Shown piece by piece: positions 18,215 through 27,287 of a stretch of 64,000 nucleotides of DNA. Position numbers and translations under genes: made by a program. Position 1 is the first letter of the stretch. Each line of letters opens with the position of its first letter. The notes beneath the pieces were generated by a model. It saw only the letters and a program-made list of their open reading frames with translations. It had not been told where the DNA came from and searched no databases. Source of the DNA: JAICXG01 sp036494545 (GTDB taxonomy: Bacteria > Verrucomicrobiota > Verrucomicrobiia > Chthoniobacterales > UBA10450); NCBI GenBank assembly GCA_036494545.1, contig DASXOB010000002.1:62001-126000 (forward strand). Direction: 5' to 3'.

Positions 18215-19285
18215 ATGTCTATCGGTGTGTGCCCACGTGATTTGAGGTTTGAAGTCGCAAAGGTGTTGCAGCGTGCCCTGGCGGCGGGTGGATTGATGAT
18301 CTGTCTTTTTGTCCTGTCACTCGCTGGTGTGCAGGCGAAAGAAAACAAGACGAAAGAAAACAAAGATCGCATTAGCGATAAAGGTGGGCACATCAAAACC
18401 GCTCAAGAGTTGCTCAAGGAGCAGAAATATCCGGAAGCAGTCGACGAGCTAACGAAAGCGATCGCGGAGAATCCGAAGGCAGCTGCGCTTTACGACAATC
18501 GTGCCGCGGCCTATTTCGCGCTGCAAAAGTTTCCCGAAGCGACTGCCGACTATTCGAAGGCGATCGAGCTCAAACCCGATCAGCCGCACTTTTACTGCAA
18601 TCGCGGCACGGTTTATCGCGCGCAACAGGATTTCGAGAAAGCGCTTGGCGATTTCAGCAAGGCGATCGAGGTCGCACCTAACGATCCCCAGGGTTATTTC
18701 GAACGCGGCCAAACTTATGTGATGGAAAAGCAATATCGCGAGGCCTTGCCGGATCTAAGCAAGGCAGTTGAACTGAAACCCGATAGCGCCAGTGCGCACC
18801 GTCAACGAGGATTTGCGAACATCGGGTTGAGCGATTGGAACGCGGCCATCACCGATTTCAGCAACGCGATTCAGGCAGATCCAAAGGACGGCCGGGCCTA
18901 TGAGCGCCGGGCTTTGGCCGAGCGCAGTCTGCACAAATTTGACGAAGCACTGGCAGACTACACCAAGGCGATAGAGATCGACCCACAAGATTTCGAGGCA
19001 CTCGACAAACGCGGCTACACCTATTCGCTCATGGGCAAGTGGCAACCGGCAGCGGCCGACTTTAAGGCCGCTCTGGCGATTAAACCAGGCCAGCCGGACA
19101 CGATGTCACGTCTGCAGTACGTCCAGCAAAAACTCGCACCGCCACCACCTCCCGCTACTCCCGCACCTACTCCACCGCCGCCAATGGTGAGCGCAACGGG
19201 CTGGATTGCGATTGGCGCGGGAGGCGGCCTCCTCTTGCTCATCATTATCGCCTTCGTGGTTCGTTCCAAAATGCGGTCGGACTAA
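18215..19285 (+). CDS. Secreted or membrane-anchored TPR protein
   Basis: About 356 residues from ATG 18215; a GTG at 18158 in frame is an alternative. A hydrophobic segment (LMICLFVLSLAGVQA) serves as signal or anchor, then a charged KENKTKEN linker, then about seven 34-residue TPR units whose ends recur as KAIELKPDQPHFY, KAIEVAPNDPQGY, KAVELKPDSASAH, NAIQADPKDGRAY and KAIEIDPQDFEAL. After the TPRs comes a Pro-rich stretch and a C-terminal membrane helix (WIAIGAGGGLLLLIIIAFVV) with a basic tail. The repeats should face the periplasm as a protein-binding scaffold. Partner unknown. Confidence 0.85.
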   Translation: MSIGVCPRDLRFEVAKVLQRALAAGGLMICLFVLSLAGVQAKENKTKENKDRISDKGGHIKTAQELLKEQKYPEAVDELTKAIAENPKAAALYDNRAAAYFALQKFPEATADYSKAIELKPDQPHFYCNRGTVYRAQQDFEKALGDFSKAIEVAPNDPQGYFERGQTYVMEKQYREALPDLSKAVELKPDSASAHRQRGFANIGLSDWNAAITDFSNAIQADPKDGRAYERRALAERSLHKFDEALADYTKAIEIDPQDFEALDKRGYTYSLMGKWQPAAADFKAALAIKPGQPDTMSRLQYVQQKLAPPPPPATPAPTPPPPMVSATGWIAIGAGGGLLLLIIIAFVVRSKMRSD

Positions 19286-19321
19286 CACGCGGCGATCCCG
19301 AATTGGAACCGAGAAATTGTT

Positions 19322-19349
19322 TTGACAGGGCGAAGCGCGCTGTTAGTTT
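19322..19349 (+). promoter_or_regulatory. Probable sigma-70 promoter of the tRNA-Thr/tuf operon
   Basis: A perfect -35 box TTGACA at 19322-19327, a 16-bp spacer, and a weaker -10 box TAGTTT at 19344-19349. It points at tRNA-Thr 143 bp downstream and is the only such match in the gap after the TPR gene. Inferred from sequence only. Confidence 0.55.
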
Positions 19350-19375
19350 TGGCACGCTTTTTCGGAGAACGAGGC

Positions 19376-19418
19376 AAGTCCCATGGTCGTTCAAGTAGCT
19401 TGACGGCTAATGGGACTT
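19376..19418 (+). promoter_or_regulatory. Structured leader before tRNA-Thr and tuf
   Basis: Nested inverted repeats: AAGTCCCAT (19376-19384) pairs perfectly with ATGGGACTT (19410-19418), and inside it TCAAG (19391-19395) pairs with CTTGA (19399-19403). No T-run follows, so it is not a standard terminator. It lies between the proposed promoter and tRNA-Thr and may be a processing or control element in the leader RNA. Confidence 0.4.
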
Positions 19419-19492
19419 TCGCTTCTCATGCCGGCGAGCAAACCGGTTTGTCCCGCCCAACTTTGTGCTGGACAGGCTAACGATAATGAGCG

Positions 19493-19568
<76 letters not shown>

Positions 19569-19631
19569 GATTTGAGCCCGCGACCGAAGAAACAATCTAA
19601 CGAAAGAAAGTAACCCAAAGGAGAATTCCAG

Positions 19632-20816
19632 ATGGCTAAAGAAGCATTCAAACGCGACAAGCCGCACGTCAACGTCGGGACGATCGGCCACGTCGATCAC
19701 GGCAAGACGACCCTCACCGCCGCGATCACCACTGTCCTGGCGAAGAAGGGCATGGCGGAAGTCCGCGCCTACGATTCGATCGATAACGCACCAGAGGAAA
19801 AAGAGCGCGGTATTACGATTAACACCGCGCATGTTGAGTATCAAAGCGACAAGCGCCACTACGCCCACGTCGACTGCCCGGGCCACGCGGACTACGTCAA
19901 AAACATGATCACAGGTGCGGCGCAGATGGATGGCGCCATTCTTGTGGTAAGCGCCGCCGACGGTCCTATGCCGCAAACCCGCGAGCACATTCTTCTCGCG
20001 CGCCAGGTCGGCGTGCCGGCCATCGTCGTTTTCCTTAATAAGGTCGACATGGTGGACGACCCTGAACTACTCGATCTCGTGGAGATGGAAGTGCGCGATT
20101 TGCTCACGCAGTACGAATTTCCGGGCGATCAAATCCCGATCGTCAAAGGAAGCGCGCTTAAAGCGCTGGAGGGTGACGCCGAGCAGGAGAAGCAAATTCT
20201 CGCGCTTGTCCAGGCGATCGACGATTACATCCCGGTGCCAGATCGGCCGATCGATCAACCCTTCCTCATGCCGGTGGAAGACGTGTTCAACATTGAAGGC
20301 CGCGGCACAGTCGCGACCGGTCGTGTCGAGCGCGGTATCCTTAAGAAGATGGAGGAAGTTGAAGTAGTCGGTATCAAGCCGACAGCAAAGACGACCGCAA
20401 CTGACATCGAAATGTTTCGCAAGCTTCTCGACGAAGCGCGCGCTGGCGACAATGTCGGCGTCTTGCTGCGCGGCGTGAAGAAGGAAGATATCGAGCGCGG
20501 CCAGGTCATCGCCAAGCCAGGCACGATTAAGCCGCACAAGAAATTCAAGGCAGAAGTCTACGTGCTCTCGAAGGAAGAAGGTGGCCGTCACACGCCCTTT
20601 TTCTCCAATTACCGTCCGCAATTTTATTTCCGCACCACCGACGTCACCGGCGCAGTGAAGCTGCCTGAGGGCGTTGAGATGGTAATGCCGGGTGACAACG
20701 TTGCGATCGAAGTCGAGCTCGGTACGCCGATCGCCATGGAAAAAACGATTCGATTCGCAATTCGCGAAGGCGGCAAAACCGTCGGTGCGGGTCGCGTGAG
20801 CGATATTATGGATTAA
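19632..20816 (+). CDS. tuf: Elongation factor Tu
   Basis: 394 residues, full length. GTPase motifs are GHVDHGKTTL (P-loop), the RGITI switch I, DCPGHADYV (G3), NKVDM (G4) and GSALKAL (G5). Domains 2 and 3 are complete, ending in VGAGRVSDIMD. EF-Tu carries aminoacyl-tRNA to the ribosome. A strong ribosome-binding site AAAGGAGAA precedes the ATG by 7 bp. It is flanked by tRNA-Thr and tRNA-Trp and followed by secE-nusG-rplK. No GCCTAACGA motif occurs in it, as might be expected for a strongly constrained gene. Confidence 0.99.
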   Translation: MAKEAFKRDKPHVNVGTIGHVDHGKTTLTAAITTVLAKKGMAEVRAYDSIDNAPEEKERGITINTAHVEYQSDKRHYAHVDCPGHADYVKNMITGAAQMDGAILVVSAADGPMPQTREHILLARQVGVPAIVVFLNKVDMVDDPELLDLVEMEVRDLLTQYEFPGDQIPIVKGSALKALEGDAEQEKQILALVQAIDDYIPVPDRPIDQPFLMPVEDVFNIEGRGTVATGRVERGILKKMEEVEVVGIKPTAKTTATDIEMFRKLLDEARAGDNVGVLLRGVKKEDIERGQVIAKPGTIKPHKKFKAEVYVLSKEEGGRHTPFFSNYRPQFYFRTTDVTGAVKLPEGVEMVMPGDNVAIEVELGTPIAMEKTIRFAIREGGKTVGAGRVSDIMD

Positions 20817-20837
20817 ACTCTTCTATCTCTGCTCTTG

Positions 20838-20859
20838 CTCCTGCTATTTCCAGCAGGAG
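20838..20859 (+). other. Hairpin between tuf and tRNA-Trp
   Basis: CTCCTGCT (20838-20845) and AGCAGGAG (20852-20859) form a perfect 8-bp stem with a 6-nt loop. The flanks (ctctgctcttg / ggagcaggaatagag) can extend it imperfectly. No T-tract follows, so it is more likely an RNA-processing or attenuation signal than a full terminator. Confidence 0.45.
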
Positions 20860-20894
20860 GGAGCAGGAATAGAGTTAAGAGCAGGAGTAAACTT

Positions 20895-20967
20895 ACGCCA
20901 GTAGCTCAATTGGTAGAGTAGCGGTCTCCAAAACCGTCGGTTGGGGGTTCGAGTCCCTCCTGGCGTG
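20895..20967 (+). tRNA. tRNA-Trp (anticodon CCA)
   Basis: Acceptor stem ACGCCAG (20895-20901) pairs with CTGGCGT (20960-20966), discriminator G. The anticodon loop is TCTCCAAAA (anticodon CCA) and the T-arm contains GGTTCGAGTCC. CCA is not encoded, unlike in the other two tRNAs here. It lies 23 bp upstream of secE, a position conserved in many bacteria. Confidence 0.96.
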
Positions 20968-20990
20968 GATGGCAAGCCGGAACGGATCGC

Positions 20991-21206
20991 ATGATCGGCA
21001 AAACGAAAAATTTTTTTAACGAAGTCCGGGTCGAACTCCAGAAAGCGTCCTGGCCCTGGGATCCAAAGGAGAAGGGGATGAAGCGCTACAAGGAGCTGAC
21101 CGACTCTACTCTCGTTGTGATCATCGCCATGCTCCTGCTCGGCGGGTACGTCGCGCTCTTCGATTTCATTCTCGTGAACGTCATTCACTTTCTTACTCGC
21201 CTATAG
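20991..21206 (+). CDS. secE: Preprotein translocase subunit SecE
   Basis: 71 residues, the short one-helix form of SecE. FNEVRVELQKASWP is the amphipathic cytosolic helix and family signature, followed by one membrane helix (STLVVIIAMLLLGGYVALFDFIL). It clamps SecY in the translocon driven by SecA, whose gene is at 60853 in this window. nusG starts 2 bp after its stop, so the two are translationally linked. Confidence 0.95.
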   Translation: MIGKTKNFFNEVRVELQKASWPWDPKEKGMKRYKELTDSTLVVIIAMLLLGGYVALFDFILVNVIHFLTRL

Positions 21207-21208
21207 TC

Positions 21209-21778
21209 ATGGCTCACGCTCTCGCTGGCAAAGATCAATGGTATGTCGTGCACGTCCTCTCCGGGCAGGAGAACAAGGTGCGTGACAACATCGAGAAGCG
21301 CGTCAAAACCGAAGAGATGGCCGACGTAATTTTCGAGGTGCTCGTGCCGACCGAGCGCGTCTCGGAAATCAAGCGCGGGAAGAAAAGCGAGACGACGCGA
21401 AAGTTTTTCCCCGGCTATCTCATCGTTAATATGCACCTGCTCGACGAGGAGGGTCAGCTCATCGGCCGAACGTGGTATTTCATCCGCGAAACGCCAGGTG
21501 TGATCGGTTTTGCTGGGACCAAGGATCGACCAATTCCGATGCGCCAGGCGGAAGTCGACAACATGCTCGCCCAGATGCGCGAGCGCGAGGAAAAGGTAAA
21601 ACCGAAGGTAAGCTTCGAAGTCGGCGAGACGGTCAAAGTGGCCGATGGACCATTCCAAAATCAGAGCGGCGTAGTTGAGGAAATCGATCCTGAGCGTGGC
21701 AAGCTTCGCGTCTCAGTCACGATTTTCGGCCGGGCTACTCCGGTAGAACTCGAGTATTGGCAGGTGGAACGCGGATAA
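21209..21778 (+). CDS. nusG: Transcription termination/antitermination factor NusG
   Basis: 189 residues. The N-terminal NGN domain begins WYVVHVLSGQENKVRDNI and contains FFPGYLIVNM and TPGVIGFAG. The C-terminal KOW domain begins FEVGETVKVADGPFQNQSGVV and ends in VSIFGRATPVELE-like sequence. NusG binds RNA polymerase, suppresses pausing and links it to Rho or ribosomal protein S10. Standard position between secE and rplK. Confidence 0.97.
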   Translation: MAHALAGKDQWYVVHVLSGQENKVRDNIEKRVKTEEMADVIFEVLVPTERVSEIKRGKKSETTRKFFPGYLIVNMHLLDEEGQLIGRTWYFIRETPGVIGFAGTKDRPIPMRQAEVDNMLAQMREREEKVKPKVSFEVGETVKVADGPFQNQSGVVEEIDPERGKLRVSVTIFGRATPVELEYWQVERG

Positions 21779-21827
21779 GAGAAAGCGGCTCTCAACTAAT
21801 AACTCTCAACCTTCAATCTTTCTTCAG

Positions 21828-22253
21828 ATGGCAAAAGAAGTAATAGCTCAGATCAAACTCCAGATTCCCGCAGGCCAGGCCAACCCCGCGCCGCCCGTCG
21901 GCACCGCGCTCGGACCGCGCGGTGTCAACATCATGGCATTCTGTAAGGAATTTAACGCTGTCACCCAGAAACAAGCCGGCGACATCCTTCCGGTCGTCAT
22001 CACCGTTTTCAAAGACAAGAGCTTCACCTTCATCACGAAGAGCCCGCCTGCTGCGGTCTTGCTGAAGAAAGCGGCCAATATTGCCGCGGGCTCGAAAGAG
22101 CCTAACAAGACCAAGGTCGGCAAAGTCACGCGCAAGCAAGTGATGGATATCGTTAAGACTAAGTCCAAAGATCTGAACTCACGCAACGACGAAGCCGGCT
22201 TCAAAATCATTGCCGGCACCGCGCGGCAGATGGGTCTCGAAGTCGTCGACTAA
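21828..22253 (+). CDS. rplK: 50S ribosomal protein L11
   Basis: 141 residues, full length. IKLQIPAGQANPAPPVGTALG and GVNIMAFCKEFN are the L11 N-terminal domain, and the RNA-binding C-terminal domain ends in GTARQMGLEVVD. L11 organises the GTPase-associated centre and is the target of PrmA (14512-15327). rplA, which follows rplK in nearly all bacteria, is not the next gene here. Confidence 0.98.
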   Translation: MAKEVIAQIKLQIPAGQANPAPPVGTALGPRGVNIMAFCKEFNAVTQKQAGDILPVVITVFKDKSFTFITKSPPAAVLLKKAANIAAGSKEPNKTKVGKVTRKQVMDIVKTKSKDLNSRNDEAGFKIIAGTARQMGLEVVD

Positions 22254-22301
22254 TGCTAAGAGACGCTGTTCCCCTTTCGGAAGAACAGCGCATAATCCCT
22301 T

Positions 22302-22796
22302 TTGGAACGGCTGCGAATTCTTTCCATCGCAGCTTATGTTAGCGGTGGGACCATTGCCGCATTTTCCTGCTTCTTTCCTCTTTACGTCGTTTTCCTACTT
22401 GGCGTCACCTTCGTTCCGGACTCTGCCTGGAATATTCCTCGGCCGACATCGTCGCCGATTTCGGCAAAGGGAGCTTTAAGCTCGGCATCGGCTCCTGTGA
22501 TTGCTCAGCCGCCAAATAACGCTCCGCCCAAGTTTCTTTTTCGGATTCTGGGTGGTTTTTTTGCAGGTCTTACAATAATTGGCTGGACGGTCGGAGGCCT
22601 TACTGCCTACTCGGGACGATGCATTCAACGGCGGCGCAATAAAGTGCTGATCTATGCCATGGCGGCAATAAACTGCCTGTTTCTCCCGTGTGGAACAATG
22701 TACGGGGTCTTCGCAATCATCATTCTCTCATCACCGGCTGCGAAATTGGAGTTTCCAAGTCCTAGTTCTGTTTCGCGAGGGCAATTGGTTCACTGA
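22302..22796 (+). CDS. Small membrane protein of unknown function
   Basis: 164 residues from a TTG at 22302, with a weak GGAAG upstream. Three or four membrane helices: about residues 8-40, 83-105 and 116-145. A Pro/Ser-rich loop separates helices 1 and 2, and a short RCIQRRR cytoplasmic turn lies between the last two. The LFLPCGTMYGVFAIIIL ending resembles a widespread family of short uncharacterised membrane proteins. It overlaps the convergent DUF885 gene by 35 bp. Its position directly after rplK, where rplA is expected, is unusual. Confidence 0.6.
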   Translation: MERLRILSIAAYVSGGTIAAFSCFFPLYVVFLLGVTFVPDSAWNIPRPTSSPISAKGALSSASAPVIAQPPNNAPPKFLFRILGGFFAGLTIIGWTVGGLTAYSGRCIQRRRNKVLIYAMAAINCLFLPCGTMYGVFAIIILSSPAAKLEFPSPSSVSRGQLVH

Positions 22797-24432
22797 AGTA
22801 TTCGGAACGCTGCAACTCGATCGGCACGTTCCCATTCTTCCAAACGAAATCATGGAAGGCACCCAGATTAAACTTGTCACCTTCTTTGAGGCGCGCTTCC
22901 GCAAGGAACTTTGTGATCTGAAGTTTTCCTATCTGATAGGTGAGCCCCTGGCCGGGGCCGGTGGAAAAGGCGACTGCTTCTGAGAGCGCAGTCTTTGCGT
23001 CCATCGGCACTTTTTCTTCCAGATATTTCGCCGCCTGCTCGAGCGTAAATTCGCCGAGCGCGAGTTTCACATCCACTTCCACGCGCAGCGCGCGCAGACG
23101 CATGAAATTGTAGATGATCTCACGCGTGTGTGGGCTGTCGTCGAAGAGTCCGGCCTGCAACATCATCTCCTCGGCGTAAAAACCAATGCCTTCGTTCGCG
23201 CCCGAGTCGTAGTAATGACAGCGGATTGGGTCTTCGTGTTTCCAGGAAAGACAAAGCTGCAAGTAATGGCCGGGAATTCCTTCGTGCACCGTCAGCGGCC
23301 GCGGGTCTTGCATCGTAGCGCGCATGAAATAGCCAAGGCTGGCCGACGGCGGTTCGACATAGCGAATGCAGTTTTCTTTCAGGCGCGATGGCGATGTGAA
23401 GTCGTCCTGCTCGGTGAAGCCTAACGAATGAAGGTACTCCGGCATCGGTCGCAGCGTGTAATGCTGCAACCATGCTGGCACGGTGAGGATGCCGCGCTGT
23501 TCGAGGAATTCGCGAATCTGTTTTTCTTTTGCTGCCGCATCTTTGATCCAGGCATCGAGATTGTCGGCCACCTTCACCGGCGGGACGTCTTTATTTCGAT
23601 TGCGTTCGTAAGTCTCGAAAGTGACGGCGCGGTTCCACTCCTGTCGGCCCATCGCCAGGATTTCTTCAGGCGAGAAGGGATAAAGCGCGACATTTTTGAG
23701 AAAGAAAACGTAGGCTTCGCGGCCAAGAGCAGTCTGTTGCGGTAACTCCGGCAAACGATCCTTTAGCTGCGCCTGGAATTTTTCCAGCGCGTTCGCGGCG
23801 CGCGTGAAAGCGTCATTCAAGCCTTGTTCCGAAAACGTGGTCGAAGGCCGCAGAGCCTTCGCTGCTGCCTGCAACTTCGGTCGAATATTTTCCAGCGCTT
23901 GAATCGCAACGGTGGCGAATGGCGCCGGCGGATTTTCCAGATTGACCGACCCGCTTTCGAGGATCGCCGGAATATTCTCGATCCGACTGAGAATTTCCTT
24001 GCTGCGCGCATCATCGAATGGCGGCGGCACGGTCAGCGCCTCAGCCAGTGCGGTCAGGGTTTGGTCGAGATAAAAAGTGGGATCGCGTTTCCAGCGGGGA
24101 TTGATTTCCAGTTCCCAATGCACCCGCGCCAGGGCGGAGCCGATCAGACGGTAATCAACCTGCTCTGGAATCGGCCATTCGTTAGGCCGAAGTGTTTTCC
24201 AGCGCGCTTCAAAGCCGGCCAAATCTGCGCGGCGTTTTGCGATGGATGAGGTCGACCAGTCACGCAATCCGCCAGGCCGCTCCATCCGATTCACGTCGTC
24301 GCCGGTGAAGGGTGCATATCTCGCCCGCCAGGTCCAAAAATCGTCCGCCAGTTTTTGCAGAGGGCTGACTTCCGCCACAGCCGGCAACGACACCAGGCAA
24401 AGCGAGAGTCCAAGAAAAATGTTTGTTTTCAC
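22762..24432 (-). CDS. Secreted DUF885-family peptidase-like protein
   Basis: 556 residues with a Sec signal peptide (MKTNIFLGLSLCLVSLPAVAE). The core motif TVHEGIPGHYLQL is the HExxxGH-type zinc site of the DUF885 family, and NEGIGFYAEEMMLQAG, carrying the downstream Glu, follows about 40 residues later. The rest is mostly helical, as in that family. DUF885 proteins are usually treated as metal-dependent carboxypeptidase-like enzymes; substrates are mostly unknown. It is a single gene, oriented away from the ribosomal cluster and ending against the small membrane protein. Confidence 0.88.
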   Translation of the reverse strand: MKTNIFLGLSLCLVSLPAVAEVSPLQKLADDFWTWRARYAPFTGDDVNRMERPGGLRDWSTSSIAKRRADLAGFEARWKTLRPNEWPIPEQVDYRLIGSALARVHWELEINPRWKRDPTFYLDQTLTALAEALTVPPPFDDARSKEILSRIENIPAILESGSVNLENPPAPFATVAIQALENIRPKLQAAAKALRPSTTFSEQGLNDAFTRAANALEKFQAQLKDRLPELPQQTALGREAYVFFLKNVALYPFSPEEILAMGRQEWNRAVTFETYERNRNKDVPPVKVADNLDAWIKDAAAKEKQIREFLEQRGILTVPAWLQHYTLRPMPEYLHSLGFTEQDDFTSPSRLKENCIRYVEPPSASLGYFMRATMQDPRPLTVHEGIPGHYLQLCLSWKHEDPIRCHYYDSGANEGIGFYAEEMMLQAGLFDDSPHTREIIYNFMRLRALRVEVDVKLALGEFTLEQAAKYLEEKVPMDAKTALSEAVAFSTGPGQGLTYQIGKLQITKFLAEARLKEGDKFNLGAFHDFVWKNGNVPIELQRSEYFSEPIALAKQN

Positions 24433-24521
24433 ATCCGGAATTCTTAATGACTGAGTGAATTCCAGCGGAAATTAGGGAAATTGAAAGTCGAATGAGACGA
24501 GAATCATCCCGGCCGCCCAAG

Positions 24522-27077
24522 TCACTGCGAGGTGACGTCGTTCGAGAACTGGGAGGTGTCTCCGGCTGAATTGGTCGCAGTGGCTGAGATCGCGTAACCC
24601 GAAGTCACGGTTGCTCGAATGGCTTTGGAGAAACTTACCGTCCCTGCATTGTTGGTCTTCGCGGCGATCGCGTCGAGAAAGGTCTGACCTTCTCCAAAGC
24701 CGGATGGATCGGCGGTTTGATTGGAGAAAAATTCAAGGGTGAACTGAGTATTCCGAGTGCTCGTAAGGTTGCCACTGATCGTGATCTTATTCCCGTTGAT
24801 CACCGCACTGGTAAGTGTTGGCGCAGCCTGCAAATCGTTAGGCGTGCCTCCGCCGTCGGTAGCTAGCCGGATGCCGAGGTCGCCGTTGTTGTTGATCGAG
24901 TTTTGCCGAATCGAATTGAAGTTCGTGCCGCTATCGAACAGCGCGATACCTTCAAAGGTGTTGCCAGAGATCGTGTTGCCGGCGCCGGCGCTTGTTCCGC
25001 CAACCATGTTGGATTGTGCGCCGCCAAAGATGGTGATCCCGCGAAACCCATTGGCGATCGTGCCCGTTCCCGCTGCGTTCGTGCCGATAAAGTTTCCCTC
25101 GACCAGATTGAGGTTTGTTCCGGTCCCGGCAATGGAAATCCCATCGAAGGTGTTACCCGAAATGACATTTCGGGCAACGGCCGACGTGCCGCCGACGGTG
25201 TTGCCTTGCACTCCGAAGATACCAATTCCGTCGGCGTTGTTAGGAAGTGCGGCCGTTCCCGCAGCAGTCGTCCCGATATAGTTCCCAGCAATCAGATTGC
25301 CGGTTGTTCCCGGATCGAAAAGGGTGATTCCGTTGCCAGTGTTACCGGCAATCACATTGCGCGAACCGTTGGTTGTTCCGCCGATCGTGTTTTGAGTCGG
25401 CGCGGCAAACAATGTGATTCCGTCGCCATTGTTAGGCAGCGCAACGCTGCCGGCCGCGTTGGTGCCGATGTAATTGCCGGCAATGACGTTCTGGTTTGTC
25501 CCCGGGCCAACCATAATGATCCCGGTCGGATTACCAGAGATCACGTTGCGCGCGCCAGCCGTTGTCCCACCCACAGTGTTACTGGTCGCGCCGGGGCCGA
25601 AAGAGATTCCGGTATATTGGTTAGGCACCGCAAATGCACCGGTTCGATCGGTGCCGATATAATTGCCGAGGATGAGATTGGAGCTGGTCACGCCTAACGA
25701 CACACCGGCGCTCAGGTTGCCGCTAATCACATTGCGCAGCGATGCGCTCGAGCCGCCAATGGTGTTGCCCGACGCAGCGTTGGTAATCGCGATCCCATTG
25801 TAGGTGTTCGGAGCGGCCGCGGCGCCGTCAGCGTTGATTCCTATGTCGCAGGCAAGGACCGAATTTCCGGTGGCGCCGGAGCCGAGAATCTGGATTCCGT
25901 CCTCCTGACAATTGACGATCGCGACCGATTTCAAAGTACAGTTGGTATCCTGCATGAGAAAACCGGGCATCGGATAATCCGGCGCCGGTCCGCCCGAGCC
26001 ATCAATAACAATCGACGGACCTCTTCGATTCCCGTTAGGCTGAGTGGAAGCATCAATGATTGTCCCCGTACCGGGCGACGTCATCACGTCGCTCGGCTTT
26101 ATGATCCAAGTGTTGCCGACGTGTCCCGGATCGCTGGTCGGGATATTAAACGTGATTGTCGTTCCGGGGTGATCGATGCCAAAAAAAATCGCGGTCCGAA
26201 AACTTCCGAGCCCGCTGTCCTTGGTGTTAGTCACGACGTTGCTGATCATCGGGCCGGCGCCATAAACCGAGACCATACCCTGGCGATCAAAGACACTCAG
26301 CTCGCGTCCATAGGTGTTGCCCATGACGTCGATGTATTGGGTGTAGCCCGCATTGGGCTCGATCGTATCCAGATCAGGCGAAATCGAGAACGCATTCCGC
26401 GCATAATGCATGATCGACAGGAAGTCGTAGCTGGTGCGGTTATTGGAATTCGGGAGCAGAGCAAAGGCGAATTCGTCGCCGGGCACGATGTTCTCAGTCA
26501 GAATTGTAACGTAGATATCGCGATCGGAGCGCTGATGCTCGTGGACGTAGCCAAGCGCGTGGCCAAGCTCATGGCAAAGGGTGTCACGAGTCCAGGCGTT
26601 CATCTTAAAATCCTGCGGTCCACCAAGCATGCCCACGCCCGACGAATTGCCAGTGTCGTTTTCGACCAGGAGATAATTCGGTTGCGTCGTGCGCCTAACG
26701 AAACTGACGTGCGCAAACGATGCCCAGTCATTTGCGGCATCCACAAAAGCCTTTTGATGCACCGGTGTGATGTCAGCGGAAAAAGCGTAATAGACGATTC
26801 CGTTAGGCCAAATGGTCACATCGCCGTCAAAAGCGGAATCGCCTCGCGGACGACCAGAGCGCAGCCAGTCGCGGGCGTGGCGGACATATTCTCGCGGGAG
26901 AATCATGTCGCCTGCATGAAGCAAACGGGCATTGGCAGGAGCGGATCGGAGGAGACGGTCCCAGACTTGGGCCGACCATTCGTCGCTCGACCGGGCAAAC
27001 GAGTTATCAGCAAAGCACAATTGATTGCCCGCGATCGAGGCGAAGAAGAACAGAACAACGCCTGACACCCATCTCAC
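24522..27077 (-). CDS. Secreted astacin-like metalloprotease fused to beta-helix repeats
   Basis: 851 residues with a signal peptide (about 1-23). The protease domain (about 80-275) has the astacin zinc site HELGHALGYVHEH (H169, E170, H173, H179) and the Met-turn SIMHY (221-225). From about 280 to 720 there are repeated parallel beta-helix rungs built on VGGT.AGARNVISGN and N.I.GNYIGTNAAG units, roughly 65 residues per unit and about six to seven units. The last 130 residues (NGNKITISGNLTSTRNTQF...) form an Ig-like or anchoring domain. Astacins are endopeptidases; the beta-helix probably binds polysaccharide or a cell surface. Downstream of DUF885 in transcript terms, divergent from transaldolase. 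Confidence 0.88.
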   Translation of the reverse strand: MRWVSGVVLFFFASIAGNQLCFADNSFARSSDEWSAQVWDRLLRSAPANARLLHAGDMILPREYVRHARDWLRSGRPRGDSAFDGDVTIWPNGIVYYAFSADITPVHQKAFVDAANDWASFAHVSFVRRTTQPNYLLVENDTGNSSGVGMLGGPQDFKMNAWTRDTLCHELGHALGYVHEHQRSDRDIYVTILTENIVPGDEFAFALLPNSNNRTSYDFLSIMHYARNAFSISPDLDTIEPNAGYTQYIDVMGNTYGRELSVFDRQGMVSVYGAGPMISNVVTNTKDSGLGSFRTAIFFGIDHPGTTITFNIPTSDPGHVGNTWIIKPSDVMTSPGTGTIIDASTQPNGNRRGPSIVIDGSGGPAPDYPMPGFLMQDTNCTLKSVAIVNCQEDGIQILGSGATGNSVLACDIGINADGAAAAPNTYNGIAITNAASGNTIGGSSASLRNVISGNLSAGVSLGVTSSNLILGNYIGTDRTGAFAVPNQYTGISFGPGATSNTVGGTTAGARNVISGNPTGIIMVGPGTNQNVIAGNYIGTNAAGSVALPNNGDGITLFAAPTQNTIGGTTNGSRNVIAGNTGNGITLFDPGTTGNLIAGNYIGTTAAGTAALPNNADGIGIFGVQGNTVGGTSAVARNVISGNTFDGISIAGTGTNLNLVEGNFIGTNAAGTGTIANGFRGITIFGGAQSNMVGGTSAGAGNTISGNTFEGIALFDSGTNFNSIRQNSINNNGDLGIRLATDGGGTPNDLQAAPTLTSAVINGNKITISGNLTSTRNTQFTLEFFSNQTADPSGFGEGQTFLDAIAAKTNNAGTVSFSKAIRATVTSGYAISATATNSAGDTSQFSNDVTSQ

Positions 27078-27287
27078 ATCCCCGCCATTAACAAAAATGC
27101 GCTGTCCGAGTCAAGCCCGGAGCGAGCTAGTCGCAGAGAACGTAGCAGCCGGTTGCGGCGAGCAACCGGGGCAGCACAACAAGCGGCAGGGCGAGTGCAG
27201 GCCAGCCGGGGCTAGACCGGCTTCCGACTAAGCGCCGCCCTGTATTCACGACTTTAACATTGTCCATCGCTCAGTCGCGCGTAGCTT

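Noticed and set aside
20817..20894. Full transcription terminator after tuf
   Set aside because: The hairpin has no T-tract, and tRNA-Trp-secE-nusG follow closely, so termination there is unlikely.
26121..27065. 314-residue open frame on the plus strand
   Set aside because: Antisense to the astacin domain, whose zinc site is clear on the minus strand.
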